NCBI RefSeq assembly: GCF_000090795.2
Contig: NW_003546622.1
Location: forward strand, 41,132 to 80,984
Source: Amphimedon queenslandica
Taxonomy: Eukaryota > Porifera > Demospongiae > Haplosclerida > Niphatidae
Length of the DNA stretch: 39,853 nucleotides
Reading direction: 5' to 3'
Under the pieces are notes generated by a model. It did not search any database and was not told the DNA's origin. It worked only from the letters and a program-made list of their open reading frames with translations. Made by a program: the position numbers and the translations under genes. Positions 1 through 9,094 of this stretch are shown here, in pieces. Position 1 is the first letter of the stretch. Each line of letters begins with the position of its first letter.

Positions 1-323
1 CTCCAGTACACATGAGAGGATTGATGGTTGGATTGTGGTATGCTATTTCTTGGGGCCTTGGTCATCTCATTAATATTATTGTGAAGTTTCCATTTGATTG
101 TGAGAGTCAATACATATGTACTAGTTTCTATTATTATGTAACAAAGAGTGTACTAGTTTTTATCATACTGATAGTGTTTGTGATACTGGCTAAACGTTAC
201 AAGTATCGTGTGAGAGAGAATGAAGTTAATATTGTTCAGATAGCTGATGATCATTATCAGAGATATATAAATCAAAGAGAACAATTTGATAGTGACACTG
301 ACAGTAACTCCTCCAGTGATTGA
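1..323 (+). CDS. SLC15/POT-like transporter, copy 1, C-terminal end only
   Basis: This is the 3' end of an intronless transporter gene whose 5' part lies before the window. The frame is open from base 3 and ends in TGA at 321-323. It encodes the last two membrane helices (SPVHMRG entry to TM11, then the YYYVTKSVLV helix TM12) and the cytosolic tail with RENEVNIVQI and an acidic Ser/Asp end (SDTDSNSSSD). It aligns almost residue for residue with the intact copies at 1386, 4327 and 15131, so it belongs to the same tandem array. The tail has casein-kinase-2-like acidic serine sites (inference). The flank after the stop (324-740) is duplicated at 6133-6560. Whether the missing 5' part is intact cannot be seen. 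Confidence 0.85.
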   Translation, partial: PVHMRGLMVGLWYAISWGLGHLINIIVKFPFDCESQYICTSFYYYVTKSVLVFIILIVFVILAKRYKYRVRENEVNIVQIADDHYQRYINQREQFDSDTDSNSSSD

Positions 324-740
324 CAGTATGTACTAATAAGGAATTATTTTACATTTGTTTTATAGTGTTATTTTGAACTGATTTTATCTTTTCAGGGTAT
401 AATTTTTATTCTAAAATAGACTCTTATTGCATCTAAATATTTTAGCAGATACATTATATTTATGCATATATTATTATTTGTTATGTTAGCTAATAGTACT
501 ATTCATACTAGCTGCTTGGCCAAGTAGAATAGTATTATGTTGATTCTGAATCTTGATCAGATTTTGATATACATACTTGTATTAAAGTTAAATTTTAAAG
601 TTGCTGCCAATAACTATGTAAGGCCTTTAGCCAAATTTGCTTTAAATGAGTAATAGACAATTCTCCATTTTTGAAGCATATATACATGTTTTAATGTTGT
701 TTAGAATGTATGAACTAATTTTAATCAAAATTTTATTAGA
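324..740. repeat. 3' flank duplicated at 6133-6560
   Basis: The bases after the stop codon of copy 1 match those after relic copy 5 (6133-6560) almost continuously. Shared stretches include the run from GGAATTATTTTACATTTG to the segment around CTAGCTGCTTGGCCAAG, with scattered substitutions and small indels. The duplication unit of the transporter array therefore included about 400 bases of 3' flank. The end of the block (about 700-740) resembles a diverged monomer of the satellite found at 27.8-29.3 kb (GTATGAACTAATTTTAATC). Confidence 0.75.
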
Positions 741-1235
741 ACTTGTTTCTACAAGTATGTTCCCAGTATGCTGACTAGAATGATCATATTTGTCATTGAG
801 AGATCTCACCTTGTTACAAACAAATTTGGTAAACTGCTTTGTATTTCAGAAACTATTCAAGGATTTACCTTTTTATTATTATATCCAGTATCACTGGAGT
901 TTACTGTATCTCAATCTCCAGTACACATGAGAGGAGTAATGATTGGATGGTGGTGGGTTACTTCTTATGGGCTTTTTTTTCATTAACACAACGGTTAAGT
1001 TTCCTTTTGATTGTGAGAGTCATACATATGTACTAGTTTCTATTATTATATAACAAAGAGTGTACTAGTTCTTATCATACTGATAGTGTTTGTGATACTG
1101 GCTAAATGTTACAAGTATTGTGTGAAAGAGAATGAAGTTAATATTGTTAAGATAGTTGATGATCATTATCTGAGATATATAAATCAAAGGGAACAATTTG
1201 GTAGTGACACTGACAGTGACTCCTCTAGTGATTGA
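741..1235 (+). pseudogene. SLC15/POT-like transporter relic, copy 2
   Basis: This relic covers only the C-terminal third of the transporter. It starts within the TM8-TM9 link (VCFYKY equivalent) directly against non-coding sequence and keeps SMLTRM. It then lacks the roughly 17 residues of early TM9 present in all intact copies, continues through TM10-TM11, and hits a stop at about 984 after a small frame change. The original frame's tail stays recognisable (KSVLVLIILIVFVILAK, then SDTDSDSSSD) to the TGA at 1233-1235. There is no N-terminal half upstream, so the relic cannot make a 12-helix carrier. The next intact gene starts 150 bases downstream, so this end may still supply flank or promoter sequence to it. 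Confidence 0.85.
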
Positions 1236-1385
1236 CAGCATGTACTAATTATTTAAGTCATGTTATGTTTTCAGTCTATATTATTCTAAAATAAACTTTA
1301 TAATGCATAGATATCTGCACATATTAACACGGTACAATTGATATTGACACAATGTACACTATTAGTTCTGGTGACCTTATTTGCT

Positions 1386-2909
1386 ATGAAGCTTGCCAGA
1401 AAGTGTCAACCTTTCCTTTATATTACTCCCTCAGGAATCTTGGTTCTAGTATGGAACTGCCTCATGTATTTTTATTATTTTTTATTGAGTCATTTTACTG
1501 GAAGGTTTGTTGATGAAGTTGCCCCTGCCACTTGGTATAAGTATGGTTTAGTCATTATATATTGCTCTGGTTATTTCTTCTTTCCTTTATTTGGTCTGTT
1601 AGCTGATGTATGGATTGGAAGATACAAAGCTATACTGATTGGTATAGTATTGTGTTTTTTATCATGGATTATAATAGGAATTGGATTGATTGTCGAAAGT
1701 TACTTTGTCTCTGAAGTTGTGCTATGGATTGTTTTCTGTATTGCTTTTATTATCAATTATTGTGGTTATTCCAGTTTCACTGCCAACATTATTCAGTATA
1801 ACATTGATCAACTTGTTGGAGCTTCAGCTGATGAACTTAATTCTGTCATATACTGGCATATACTATCGGAACTACTTGTAGCTTTTATTTTTTTTGCTAC
1901 AGAATGCTTTTATTATGGTAAGTTTTTTTATTGGGCATCTTTCATAGCATCAGGTGTATCTATATCTCTTGTACTGGTGTCTCATTCATTCCTCAAACAC
2001 AAACTGGAGAACATATCACTGATAAAAAATCCCATCAAACTGATAGTTAGAGTATTGTGTTATGCCAGGAAGCACAAGTATCCTGAGAATCGTAGTGCTC
2101 TAACCTACTGGGAGGAAGAGGCTCCTTCAAGACTAGACCTAGGTAAAGATAAATATGGTGGACCATTCACAGAGGAAGAGGTAGAAGATGTGAAAACAGT
2201 ATTTCGTATGCTACCATTATTCATTGGTTTTGTTGCTTTTATTCTCAGTGATGACTTCTATTGGTCTGCTGTTGATAGTTTTACATTACCAACTTGCTTA
2301 GCAGTAACAGACTCTCAGTATTATTGTTGTTCAGTCATTCTAATGTTAGTTTATTTATTCTTTATCAGAGTTTGTTTCTACAAGTATATTCCGAGTATGC
2401 TGACTAGAATGAGTGTTGGTATCTTCCTTGCTTTCATTGTTACAGTTTCTAAAGTGATCATATTTGTCATTAAGTGGTCTCGTCCTGACTTGAACAACAT
2501 TAGTAAATTTCTCTTTGCTTCACAAACAATGCAAGGTTTCTCTTTTATATTATTGTTTCCAGTATCACTGGAGTTTACAGTAGCTCAGTCTCCAGTACAC
2601 ATGAGAGGAGTGATGGTTGGATTGTGGCATGCTACTTGGGGGATTGGTCTTTTTTTAAATATTACTCTAAAGTTTCCATTTCATTGTGAGAGTCAATACA
2701 TATGTACTAGTTTCTATTATTATATAACAAAGAGTGTACTAGTTCTTATCATACTGATAGTGTTTGTGATACTGGCTAAACGTTACAAGTATCGTGTGAG
2801 AGAGAATGAAGTTAATATTGTTCAGATAGTTGATGATCATTATCAAAGATACATAAATCAAAGGGAAAAGATTGGTAGTGACACTGACAGTTACTCTTCA
2901 AGTGATTGA
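1386..2909 (+). CDS. SLC15/POT-like (PTR family) 12-TM transporter, copy 3, intact
   Basis: This is a single-exon gene for 507 residues. The open frame extends upstream to 1338 only through TTG; the first in-frame ATG, at 1386, gives MKLARKCQPF and matches the start and length of copy 10. The PTR signature lies in the TM2-TM3 link (FGLLADVWIGRYKAI, residues about 69-83). About 12 hydrophobic helices are visible, with a long charged loop between TM6 and TM7 (YARKHKYPEN to GGPFTEEEVEDVK), the arrangement typical of POT carriers. Known POT proteins move peptides with protons and carry ExxER in TM1; here that place reads VLVWNCLMY with no acidic pair. The substrate is unknown. SLC15A3/A4-type carriers are the nearest family I recognise. 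The membrane (plasma or endolysosomal) cannot be told. The tail is acidic (SDTDSYSSSD). Confidence 0.88.
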   Translation: MKLARKCQPFLYITPSGILVLVWNCLMYFYYFLLSHFTGRFVDEVAPATWYKYGLVIIYCSGYFFFPLFGLLADVWIGRYKAILIGIVLCFLSWIIIGIGLIVESYFVSEVVLWIVFCIAFIINYCGYSSFTANIIQYNIDQLVGASADELNSVIYWHILSELLVAFIFFATECFYYGKFFYWASFIASGVSISLVLVSHSFLKHKLENISLIKNPIKLIVRVLCYARKHKYPENRSALTYWEEEAPSRLDLGKDKYGGPFTEEEVEDVKTVFRMLPLFIGFVAFILSDDFYWSAVDSFTLPTCLAVTDSQYYCCSVILMLVYLFFIRVCFYKYIPSMLTRMSVGIFLAFIVTVSKVIIFVIKWSRPDLNNISKFLFASQTMQGFSFILLFPVSLEFTVAQSPVHMRGVMVGLWHATWGIGLFLNITLKFPFHCESQYICTSFYYYITKSVLVLIILIVFVILAKRYKYRVRENEVNIVQIVDDHYQRYINQREKIGSDTDSYSSSD

Positions 2910-3484
2910 CTATTAGAGGACAATTTTGCAGTTTTGTTGCTAAATATTTTGTTTTTGGGCACCATTTTTTAAAATGGATATTCTTAAAACAATTTTAAGT
3001 GTAATTTTTTCTTTTTAAATATTTTTATGATTTTCATAATTTTTGCAGCCATTTTAAATAGTACACACACTATGTATCTATTAGAGCTCTCTCTTTAAAA
3101 TCACTTGTTCATATTTCAAATTAGTTTAGTCACTTTATTACAGGGACTGTATCAATATGAGAGTGAATTGCAACCTTTTGCCTTTATGCATCATTGCATT
3201 CCTGGTTTCATATGATTCACTACATAAAGGCTTGTATACTTTTACAGTTGCAAATTTAAAAATCATTTTTTAAATATTTTTGAAAGATGTCACTATGTGA
3301 GCTAATGTCTTTTAGTGATTATTGGTGATCTCACTTTTAAATGGTACATTTTTGATTTGACTATAACTTTTGTTGAATGATTTTTCCTGTATAGTTAAAC
3401 TGTTTTGGCTCTATCTCTTTGGTTATTTTGAAAATGAATTAAAATATTATTGTCAACGTTAAAGTTTGTGTAAGGCACTTAATT
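2910..3484. other. Intergenic, no gene seen
   Basis: AT-rich sequence follows the stop of copy 3. No open frame resembles the neighbours or any family I recognise. No clear inverted repeats or tandem units were noticed, and no canonical AATAAA close to the stop. Confidence 0.5.
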
Positions 3485-4240
3485 GGAGTGTTATACTAAC
3501 ATTGATAATGGCAATCAGTTTGCTCCTTCCATAAATGCAACTGTAAGTGTTTATCCTGGTAGGAATCTCCCTTTGCATCCTTCTTGATATATACCAAAGC
3601 AAATCTGCCTTACATCAGCTACATATATATGTGTGTGTGTATTTGTGTTTGTGTATGTCAATGAATAAATGGACTACATTAAATTAACAGAAAAGCCTTG
3701 TTATTGGTTAATGAACAAATATGTGAGTGTGATGGGGGAACTTTTTTATTCATAGTGATGTTTCTTTTTTACATTTGTGCTGTTAATGCAACTATGACTG
3801 TTAGCCCTGGTAGGATTCTCCCTTTGCATCCTTTTCAATACATGCCATAGCAAATCTGCTTGATGTCAGCTCTATCATAGTTCTGCCTATGGTGGTCAGG
3901 GGCGGTCAGGACAACCACCTCAACAATTGAACCAATCAGTTTATCACTTAGACTAACCATGCAATCAATACTAATAACCATACATAAAGCATGATATTAA
4001 CTAGTACTATGGTGTACATTAATTTGAATGGAACAATTAGTCTCCAACCACCTCTAATTTTTTTCTAGGCAGAACCCTGCTATATGTGTGTGTTTGTTTG
4101 TGTGTGTATGTCAATCAATAAATTGACTACACTAAATTAATAGAATCATTATTGGTTGATGAACAATATGTGAGTGGGATGGGGGAACTTTGCTGTTTAT
4201 AGTGATGTTTCTTTTTTACATTCATGTTGTTTCAGTTTGT
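3485..4240. repeat. Local tandem duplication, second copy split by an inserted inverted-repeat element
   Basis: A roughly 290-base unit occurs twice. The first copy runs about 3530-3780: GGTAGGAATCTCCCTTTGC, then a TG-rich stretch, then GGACTACATTAAATTAAC, ending GATGGGGGAAC. The second starts at about 3785 (GGTAGGATTCTCCCTTTGC) but is interrupted at about 3873-4080, after which the TG-rich part and GATGGGGGAAC resume (4081-4240). The insert has inverted ends (AGTTCTGCCTA at its left, TAGGCAGAACC at its right) and a GGTGGTCAGGGGCGGTCAGG stretch. It therefore looks like a short non-autonomous DNA element that landed after the duplication. It lies just upstream of intact copy 4 and may include its promoter. 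Confidence 0.7.
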
Positions 4241-4326
4241 GGGAGTTTCTACAAAAATAGTACTATTAGATTGATATAAGGCTGAGCAATTAAAACTCTG
4301 GGTCTCTGGCTATAGCTGCTGCAATT

Positions 4327-5883
4327 ATGGTAAATAGTTGTGTTTCTTATTTGGCTAAGAAATGGCAACCTTTTCTTCATATTACTCCTTCAGCAGTCTT
4401 GGTTCTAGCATGGAACTATCTCATGTACTCTTATTACATGTTCTTGAGTCATTTCACTGCTGGATTTCTGAGTGAAGTTGCCCCTGCCACTTGGTATAAG
4501 TATGGCTTTGTCATTATATTTTTCTGTGGTTATATCTTTTTTCCTTTATTTGGTCTGTTAGCTGATGTATGGATTGGAAGATACAAAGCTATACTGATTG
4601 ATAGTGTATTGTGTTTTATAGCATGGATCATAATAGGAATTGCATATATTGTGAACATGTACTTTACCTCTAAAGCAGTTCTTTGGAGTTTTTTCACTTT
4701 TGCTTATACTACATTTTTTTGTGGTTTGTCAAGTTTCTCTGCTAACATTATTCAGTATAACATTGATCAACTTGTTGGAGCTTCAGCTGATGAACTCAAT
4801 TTTGTCATTGACTGGCATATACTATCTGAACCACTTGTTTTATTCCTTTTTTACCTTCTTCAATGTTTATTTTATAGTAGTAAGTATTTTATCATGATCA
4901 CTTTCATAGCATCAGGTGTATCTGTATCTCTTGTACTGGTGTCTCATTCATTCTTCAAACACAAACTGGAGAACATAACACTGATCAAGAATCCCATCAA
5001 ACTGATAGTTAGAGTATTGTGTTATGCCAGGAAGCACAAGTATCCTGAGAATCGTAGTGCTCTGACCTACTGGGAGGAAGATGCTCCTTCAAGACTAGAT
5101 CTGGGTAAGGATAAGTATGGTGGACCATTCACAGAGGAAGAGGTAGAAGATGTGAAGACATTTTTTCGTGTGCTACCATTATTCATTGGTGTCATTACAA
5201 TTATTCTGAGTGATGACAACTATTGGTCTGCTGTTGCTAGTTTTACATTACCAACCTGCTTTGCAGTTACAGATTCTCAGTATTTCATTTGTTCAGTCAT
5301 TCTGATGTTAGTTTATTTATTCTTCATCAGAGTTTGTTTCTACAAGTATATTCCCAGTATGCTGACTAGAATGAGTGTTGGTATCTTCCTTGCTTTCATT
5401 GTTACAGTTTCTAAAGTGATCATATTTGTCATTGAGAGGTCTCATCCTGACATAAACAACTTTGGTAAATTACTCTTTATTTCAGAAACTATCCAAGGAC
5501 TCTCTTTTATATTATTGTTTCCAGTATCACTAGAGTTTACAGTAGCTCAGTCTCCAGTACACATGAGAGGAGTGAATGTTGGATTGTGGTATACCTCATG
5601 GGGATTTGGTTATCTTATCAATACTATTTTAAAGTTCCCGTTTGATTGTGAGATTCTATACATATGTACTAGTTTCTATTATTATATAACAAAGAGTGTA
5701 CTAGTTCTTATCATACTGATAGTATTTGTGATACTGGCTAAACATTACAAGTATCGTGTGAGAGAGAATGAAGTTAATATTGTTCAGATAGTTGATGATC
5801 ATTATCAGAGATACATAAATCAAAGGGAACAATTTGGTAGTGACACTTACAGTGACTCTTCAGTGATTAACAGTATGTACTAA
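4327..5883 (+). CDS. SLC15/POT-like (PTR family) 12-TM transporter, copy 4, intact
   Basis: A single-exon gene of 518 residues, starting at ATG 4327 (MVNSCVSYLAKKWQPF). Helices by eye: TM1 19-43, TM2 57-79, TM3 86-109, TM4 117-140, TM5 163-183, TM6 186-207, TM7 278-295, TM8 318-341, TM9 347-369, TM10 382-405, TM11 411-435, TM12 451-472. The PTR signature is at 75-89 (FGLLADVWIGRYKAI) and the cytosolic loop at 208-277 contains GGPFTEEEVEDVK. The TM1 place of the POT ExxER motif (about 29-33) reads WNYLM. The last residues differ from the other copies: a two-base loss in the serine-codon run shifts the frame and replaces SSSD with SVINSMY. The carrier core is unaffected. The start class (YLAKKWQPF) matches copies 6 and 7. 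Confidence 0.88.
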   Translation: MVNSCVSYLAKKWQPFLHITPSAVLVLAWNYLMYSYYMFLSHFTAGFLSEVAPATWYKYGFVIIFFCGYIFFPLFGLLADVWIGRYKAILIDSVLCFIAWIIIGIAYIVNMYFTSKAVLWSFFTFAYTTFFCGLSSFSANIIQYNIDQLVGASADELNFVIDWHILSEPLVLFLFYLLQCLFYSSKYFIMITFIASGVSVSLVLVSHSFFKHKLENITLIKNPIKLIVRVLCYARKHKYPENRSALTYWEEDAPSRLDLGKDKYGGPFTEEEVEDVKTFFRVLPLFIGVITIILSDDNYWSAVASFTLPTCFAVTDSQYFICSVILMLVYLFFIRVCFYKYIPSMLTRMSVGIFLAFIVTVSKVIIFVIERSHPDINNFGKLLFISETIQGLSFILLFPVSLEFTVAQSPVHMRGVNVGLWYTSWGFGYLINTILKFPFDCEILYICTSFYYYITKSVLVLIILIVFVILAKHYKYRVRENEVNIVQIVDDHYQRYINQREQFGSDTYSDSSVINSMY

Positions 5884-6021
5884 ATATTTAAGTGATGTTA
5901 TGTTTTCAGTGTAATGAGTGTATATTATTTTAAAATAGACTTTATAATGCATAGATTTCTTCAAGTATTAAGACAGAGCAGTATATTGATGCATATACTA
6001 GTTATGGTGACTTTATTTGCT

Positions 6022-6132
6022 ATGAAGTTTGCTAGAAAGTGTCAACCTTTCCTTCATATTACTCCTTCAGCAGTAAATCAGTAACTTCAGCAGTAACTCA
6101 GTTACTTCAGCAGTAACTTCTCCAGTGATTGA
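6022..6132 (+). pseudogene. SLC15/POT-like transporter relic, copy 5 (internal deletion)
   Basis: The relic begins like copies 3 and 10 (ATG at 6022, MKFARKCQPFLHITPSAV). After about 18 codons it runs into a short run of CAGTAA-type repeats with a stop at 6082-6084, then joins the last codons of a transporter (tail TCCAGTGATTGA ending at 6132). About 1.4 kb of coding sequence between TM1 and the tail is therefore gone. Upstream (5884-6021) it has the same flank as copies 3 and 10, and downstream (6133-6560) the same flank as copy 1. The junction repeats suggest slippage or unequal exchange between short repeats. Confidence 0.85.
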
Positions 6133-6560
6133 CAGTATGTAATAATAAGGAATTATTTTACATTTGTTTTATAGTGTTATTTTGAACTGATGTTATTATC
6201 TTTTCAGCGTATAATTATTTTTCTAAAATAGGCTCTTATTACATCTAAATATTTCAGCACTTAGATACTTTATTCATGCATATACTTATTACTATTAGTT
6301 ATATTAGCTAATAGTACTCCTTCACTATTCATACTAGCTGCTTGGCCAAGTAGAATAGTTTTATGTTAATTCTGAATCTCTATCAAATTCTGATATGCAT
6401 ACTTGTATCAAAGTAAATTTTTAATGTTGCTCCCAAAAACTATGTAGGGCCTTTGGCCAAATTTGCTTTAAATGGTAATGGACAATTCTCCATTTTTGAA
6501 GCATATGTGTATGTTGTTTAGAATTTATGAACTAATTTTGATCAAAATTAAATTTTTATG
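6133..6560. repeat. Second copy of the 3' flank at 324-740
   Basis: This stretch matches 324-740 with modest divergence, including GGAATTATTTTACATTTG near the start and GACAATTCTCCATTTTTGAA near the end. After about 6560 it continues into two diverged units resembling the satellite monomer (TTTTTAAAGTTAC and TAGAAAGTTATC stretches, to about 6850). Confidence 0.75.
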
Positions 6561-6859
6561 AATTTTTACAGTTGCTCAAAAATCAGACCTACGTTCCTGT
6601 ACTATAGTACAGAATTTCGGCAAAAAATCCTTTCTTTTTATAATTTTTCCTAATGCATAAGCATGTTCTCATGTTGCATAGTAAATTTAAGCTGACTCCG
6701 ATCTAAATTGGATTTTTATGAATTTTTAAAGTTACAAAAAATGCGACCAAAGTTTTACAGGGGCTTTGGTCAAATTTTGTAAAAAGTTTTTTATAACTTT
6801 TTTTCCTGATATGTGAACATGTACTTATGTTGTGTAGAAAGTTATCAAACGCGTCATAA

Positions 6860-7071
6860 TACCGTATAGCTTGAAATTTTCATGGAATGTAAATTTCGTG
6901 GTTTTCATGGTTATGGGCTGCCCACGAAATTTAAACCCACGAAATCATTGAAGTGCCATCCCCTTAATACAGGCTATGTAAACTGTCAACCATGAAAATT
7001 AAACCACAAATTGCCCCACTAGGAACAAACCACGAAAATATTGACCCACGAAAATACCAAGCTATACGGTA
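6860..7071. mobile_element. Short inverted-repeat element (MITE-like), TACCGTATAGCTTG ends
   Basis: A 212-base element with perfect 14-base inverted ends, TACCGTATAGCTTG at the left and CAAGCTATACGGTA at the right. The interior is rich in short CGTGG / CCACG palindromes and has no open frame. A copy in reverse orientation lies at 22004-22214 (both share the GGGCAGCCC-type segment next to the TTTCGTGGG stretch). The flanking TA could be a TA target duplication as in Tc1/mariner-related MITEs (inference). Confidence 0.85.
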
Positions 7072-7267
7072 CCAGTATATGTTCTTAAACTAACCTATGC
7101 ATAATTCTTTTTGATGTTTTAGCCGCTAATGAGGGTTCCAAATAGGATGGAGCCCGCTAGTCTTGTGCAATGATAACACATTGTTACTATCATAACAATA
7201 GCCCACATACACACAATGCATAACTATACATGTGTAGTAGTATGGCACAATCAATATTTCACGGTTA

Positions 7268-7384
7268 GTTTAAATGAGTTAAACCATGTTTGAAGGTGTC
7301 CACACTATTTAGAACTCCTCGGGCTTCGCCCTCGAGTTCCAAATAGTGTAGACACCTTCAAACTAGGTTTAACCTATATTTAAA
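7268..7384. repeat. Foldback palindrome with about 50-base arms
   Basis: The left arm (TTTGAAGGTGTCCACACTAT) and right arm (ATAGTGTAGACACCTTCAAA) pair almost completely over about 50 bases, and the loop holds a smaller hairpin, GGGCTTCGCCC. It lies about 170 bases upstream of the start of copy 6. It has no coding potential and reads as a foldback transposable element. Confidence 0.8.
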
Positions 7385-7414
7385 TGATACTTAATTATTA
7401 TAATGTTTGCAGTA

Positions 7415-7549
7415 TTGCTTCCTTTTTTGGGTGCTGTCTACCATAACAGTACAAAGATTAGATAGCTCTTAGAAAAACTAATTATGTTGGCCTATGTCAA
7501 GTTATAGACTCAACATAACTTATTCTATAGTTTACTTCACAATTATAAT
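7415..7549 (+). promoter_or_regulatory. Upstream module shared with copies 7 and 9 (putative promoter, class A)
   Basis: The 135 bases before the ATG of copy 6 contain TTGCTTCCTTTTTTGGGTG, then a CCATAACAGTAC segment, a GATTAGAT segment and a run ending near the start codon. The same order is seen before copy 7 (about 9860-9999) and relic copy 9 (about 14185-14320). Conservation outside the coding frame across copies suggests a promoter or 5' UTR that was copied with the gene, although recent shared ancestry alone could also explain it. Confidence 0.5.
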
Positions 7550-8974
7550 ATGTCTTACTTGGTCAAGAAATGGCAACCAGTTATTCATATTACTCCTTCA
7601 GCAGTCTTGGTCCTAGTATGGAGCTATCTCATGTATGCTCATTATGTTTTGATAAGTCGTTTTGCTGATGGATCTTCAACAGAAGTAGCTCCTGCCACTT
7701 GGTATAAGTATGGTTTTGTCATTATGGCATGCTTTGGCTATTGCTTTTTCCCTTTTCTTGGTCTGTTAGCTGATGTATGGATTGGAAGATACAAAGCTAT
7801 ACTGATTGGTATAGTATTGTGTTTTATATCATGGATAATAATAGGAATCGGATTTATTGTGGACAATTACTTTGACTCTGAAGCAATATTATACAGTGTC
7901 TATGGTTTTGCTTATTTGTTTCAGTTCAGTGGTTTTTCCCGTTTCACAGCTAACATTATTCAGTATAACATTGATCAACTTGTTGGAGCTTCAGCTGAAG
8001 AACTCAATTCTGTCATATACTGGCATATACTATCCGAACCACTTATGCACTTCCTCTTTTACCTTCTTCAATGCTTATTTTATAGCAGTACGTATTTTAT
8101 CATGATTACTTTCATAGCATCAGGTGTATCTGTATCTCTTGTACTGGTATCTCGTTCATTCTTCAAACACAAACTGGAGAACATATCACTGATCAAGAAT
8201 CCCATCAAACTGATAGTTAGAGTATTGTGTTATGCCAGGAAGCACAAGTATCCTGAGAATCGTAGTGCTCTGACCTACTGGGAGGAAGAGATTTCTTCAA
8301 GACTAAACCTGGGTAAGGATAAATATGGTGGACCATTCACAGAGGAAGAGGTAGAAGATGTGAAGACAGTATTTTGTATGCTACCATTATTTATTGGTTT
8401 TGTAGCCTTTATTCTCAGTGATGACAACTATTGGTCTGCTGATAAGAGTTTTACATTACCAACTTGCTTAACAGTAACTGACTCTCAGTATTATTTTCAT
8501 TCAGTCATTGTAATGCTAGTTTATTTATTCTTTATCAGAGTTTGTTTCTACAAGTATATTCCCAGTATGCTGACTAGAATGAGTGTTGGTATCTTCCTTG
8601 CTTTCATTGTTACAGTTTCTAAAGTGATCATATTTGTCATTGAGAGGTCTCATTCTGACATAAACAGTTTCAGAAAACTACTCTTTATTGCACAAACTAT
8701 CCAAAGTATCTCTTTTATTTTATTTTATCCAGTATCACTGGAGTTTACAGTAGCTCAGTCTCCAGTACACATGAGAGGAGTGATGGTTGGATTGTGGTAT
8801 GCTACTTCTTGGAGATTTGCTAACTTTATTAATACTATTTTACAGTTTCCATTTGATAGTGAGAGTCAATACATTTGTACCAGTTTCTATTATTATATAA
8901 CAAAGAGTGTACTAGTTCTTATCATACTGATAGTGTTTGTGATACTGGCTAAATGTTATACAAGTATCGTGTGA
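7550..8974 (+). CDS. SLC15/POT-like 12-TM transporter, copy 6, tail lost by frameshift
   Basis: Single exon, 474 residues from ATG 7550 (MSYLVKKWQPV). All twelve helices, the PTR signature (FLGLLADVWIGRYKAI region) and the central loop are present. After TM12 the frame differs from the intact copies by two extra bases (AAATGTTATACAAG against AAACGTTACAAG). Translation therefore ends as KCYTSIV at 8974, and the 46-residue cytosolic tail is lost. The old tail is still readable in the other frame to a stop at 9092-9094, with one further three-base insertion. The carrier core could still work; tail-dependent sorting or phosphorylation would be lost (inference). A polyadenylation-type AATAAA is present near 9306. 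Confidence 0.8.
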   Translation: MSYLVKKWQPVIHITPSAVLVLVWSYLMYAHYVLISRFADGSSTEVAPATWYKYGFVIMACFGYCFFPFLGLLADVWIGRYKAILIGIVLCFISWIIIGIGFIVDNYFDSEAILYSVYGFAYLFQFSGFSRFTANIIQYNIDQLVGASAEELNSVIYWHILSEPLMHFLFYLLQCLFYSSTYFIMITFIASGVSVSLVLVSRSFFKHKLENISLIKNPIKLIVRVLCYARKHKYPENRSALTYWEEEISSRLNLGKDKYGGPFTEEEVEDVKTVFCMLPLFIGFVAFILSDDNYWSADKSFTLPTCLTVTDSQYYFHSVIVMLVYLFFIRVCFYKYIPSMLTRMSVGIFLAFIVTVSKVIIFVIERSHSDINSFRKLLFIAQTIQSISFILFYPVSLEFTVAQSPVHMRGVMVGLWYATSWRFANFINTILQFPFDSESQYICTSFYYYITKSVLVLIILIVFVILAKCYTSIV

Positions 8975-9094
8975 GAGAGAATGAAGTTAATATTGTTCAG
9001 ATAGTTGATGATCATTATCAGAGATACACTGATAAATCAAAGGGAGCAATTTGGTAGTGACACTGACAGTGACTCCTCAAGTGAATCACAGTAG

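Noticed and set aside
1338-1385. Extra N-terminal 16 residues for transporter copy 3
   Set aside because: The extension begins at TTG, not ATG. The first ATG in frame is 1386, and it matches the start of copy 10.
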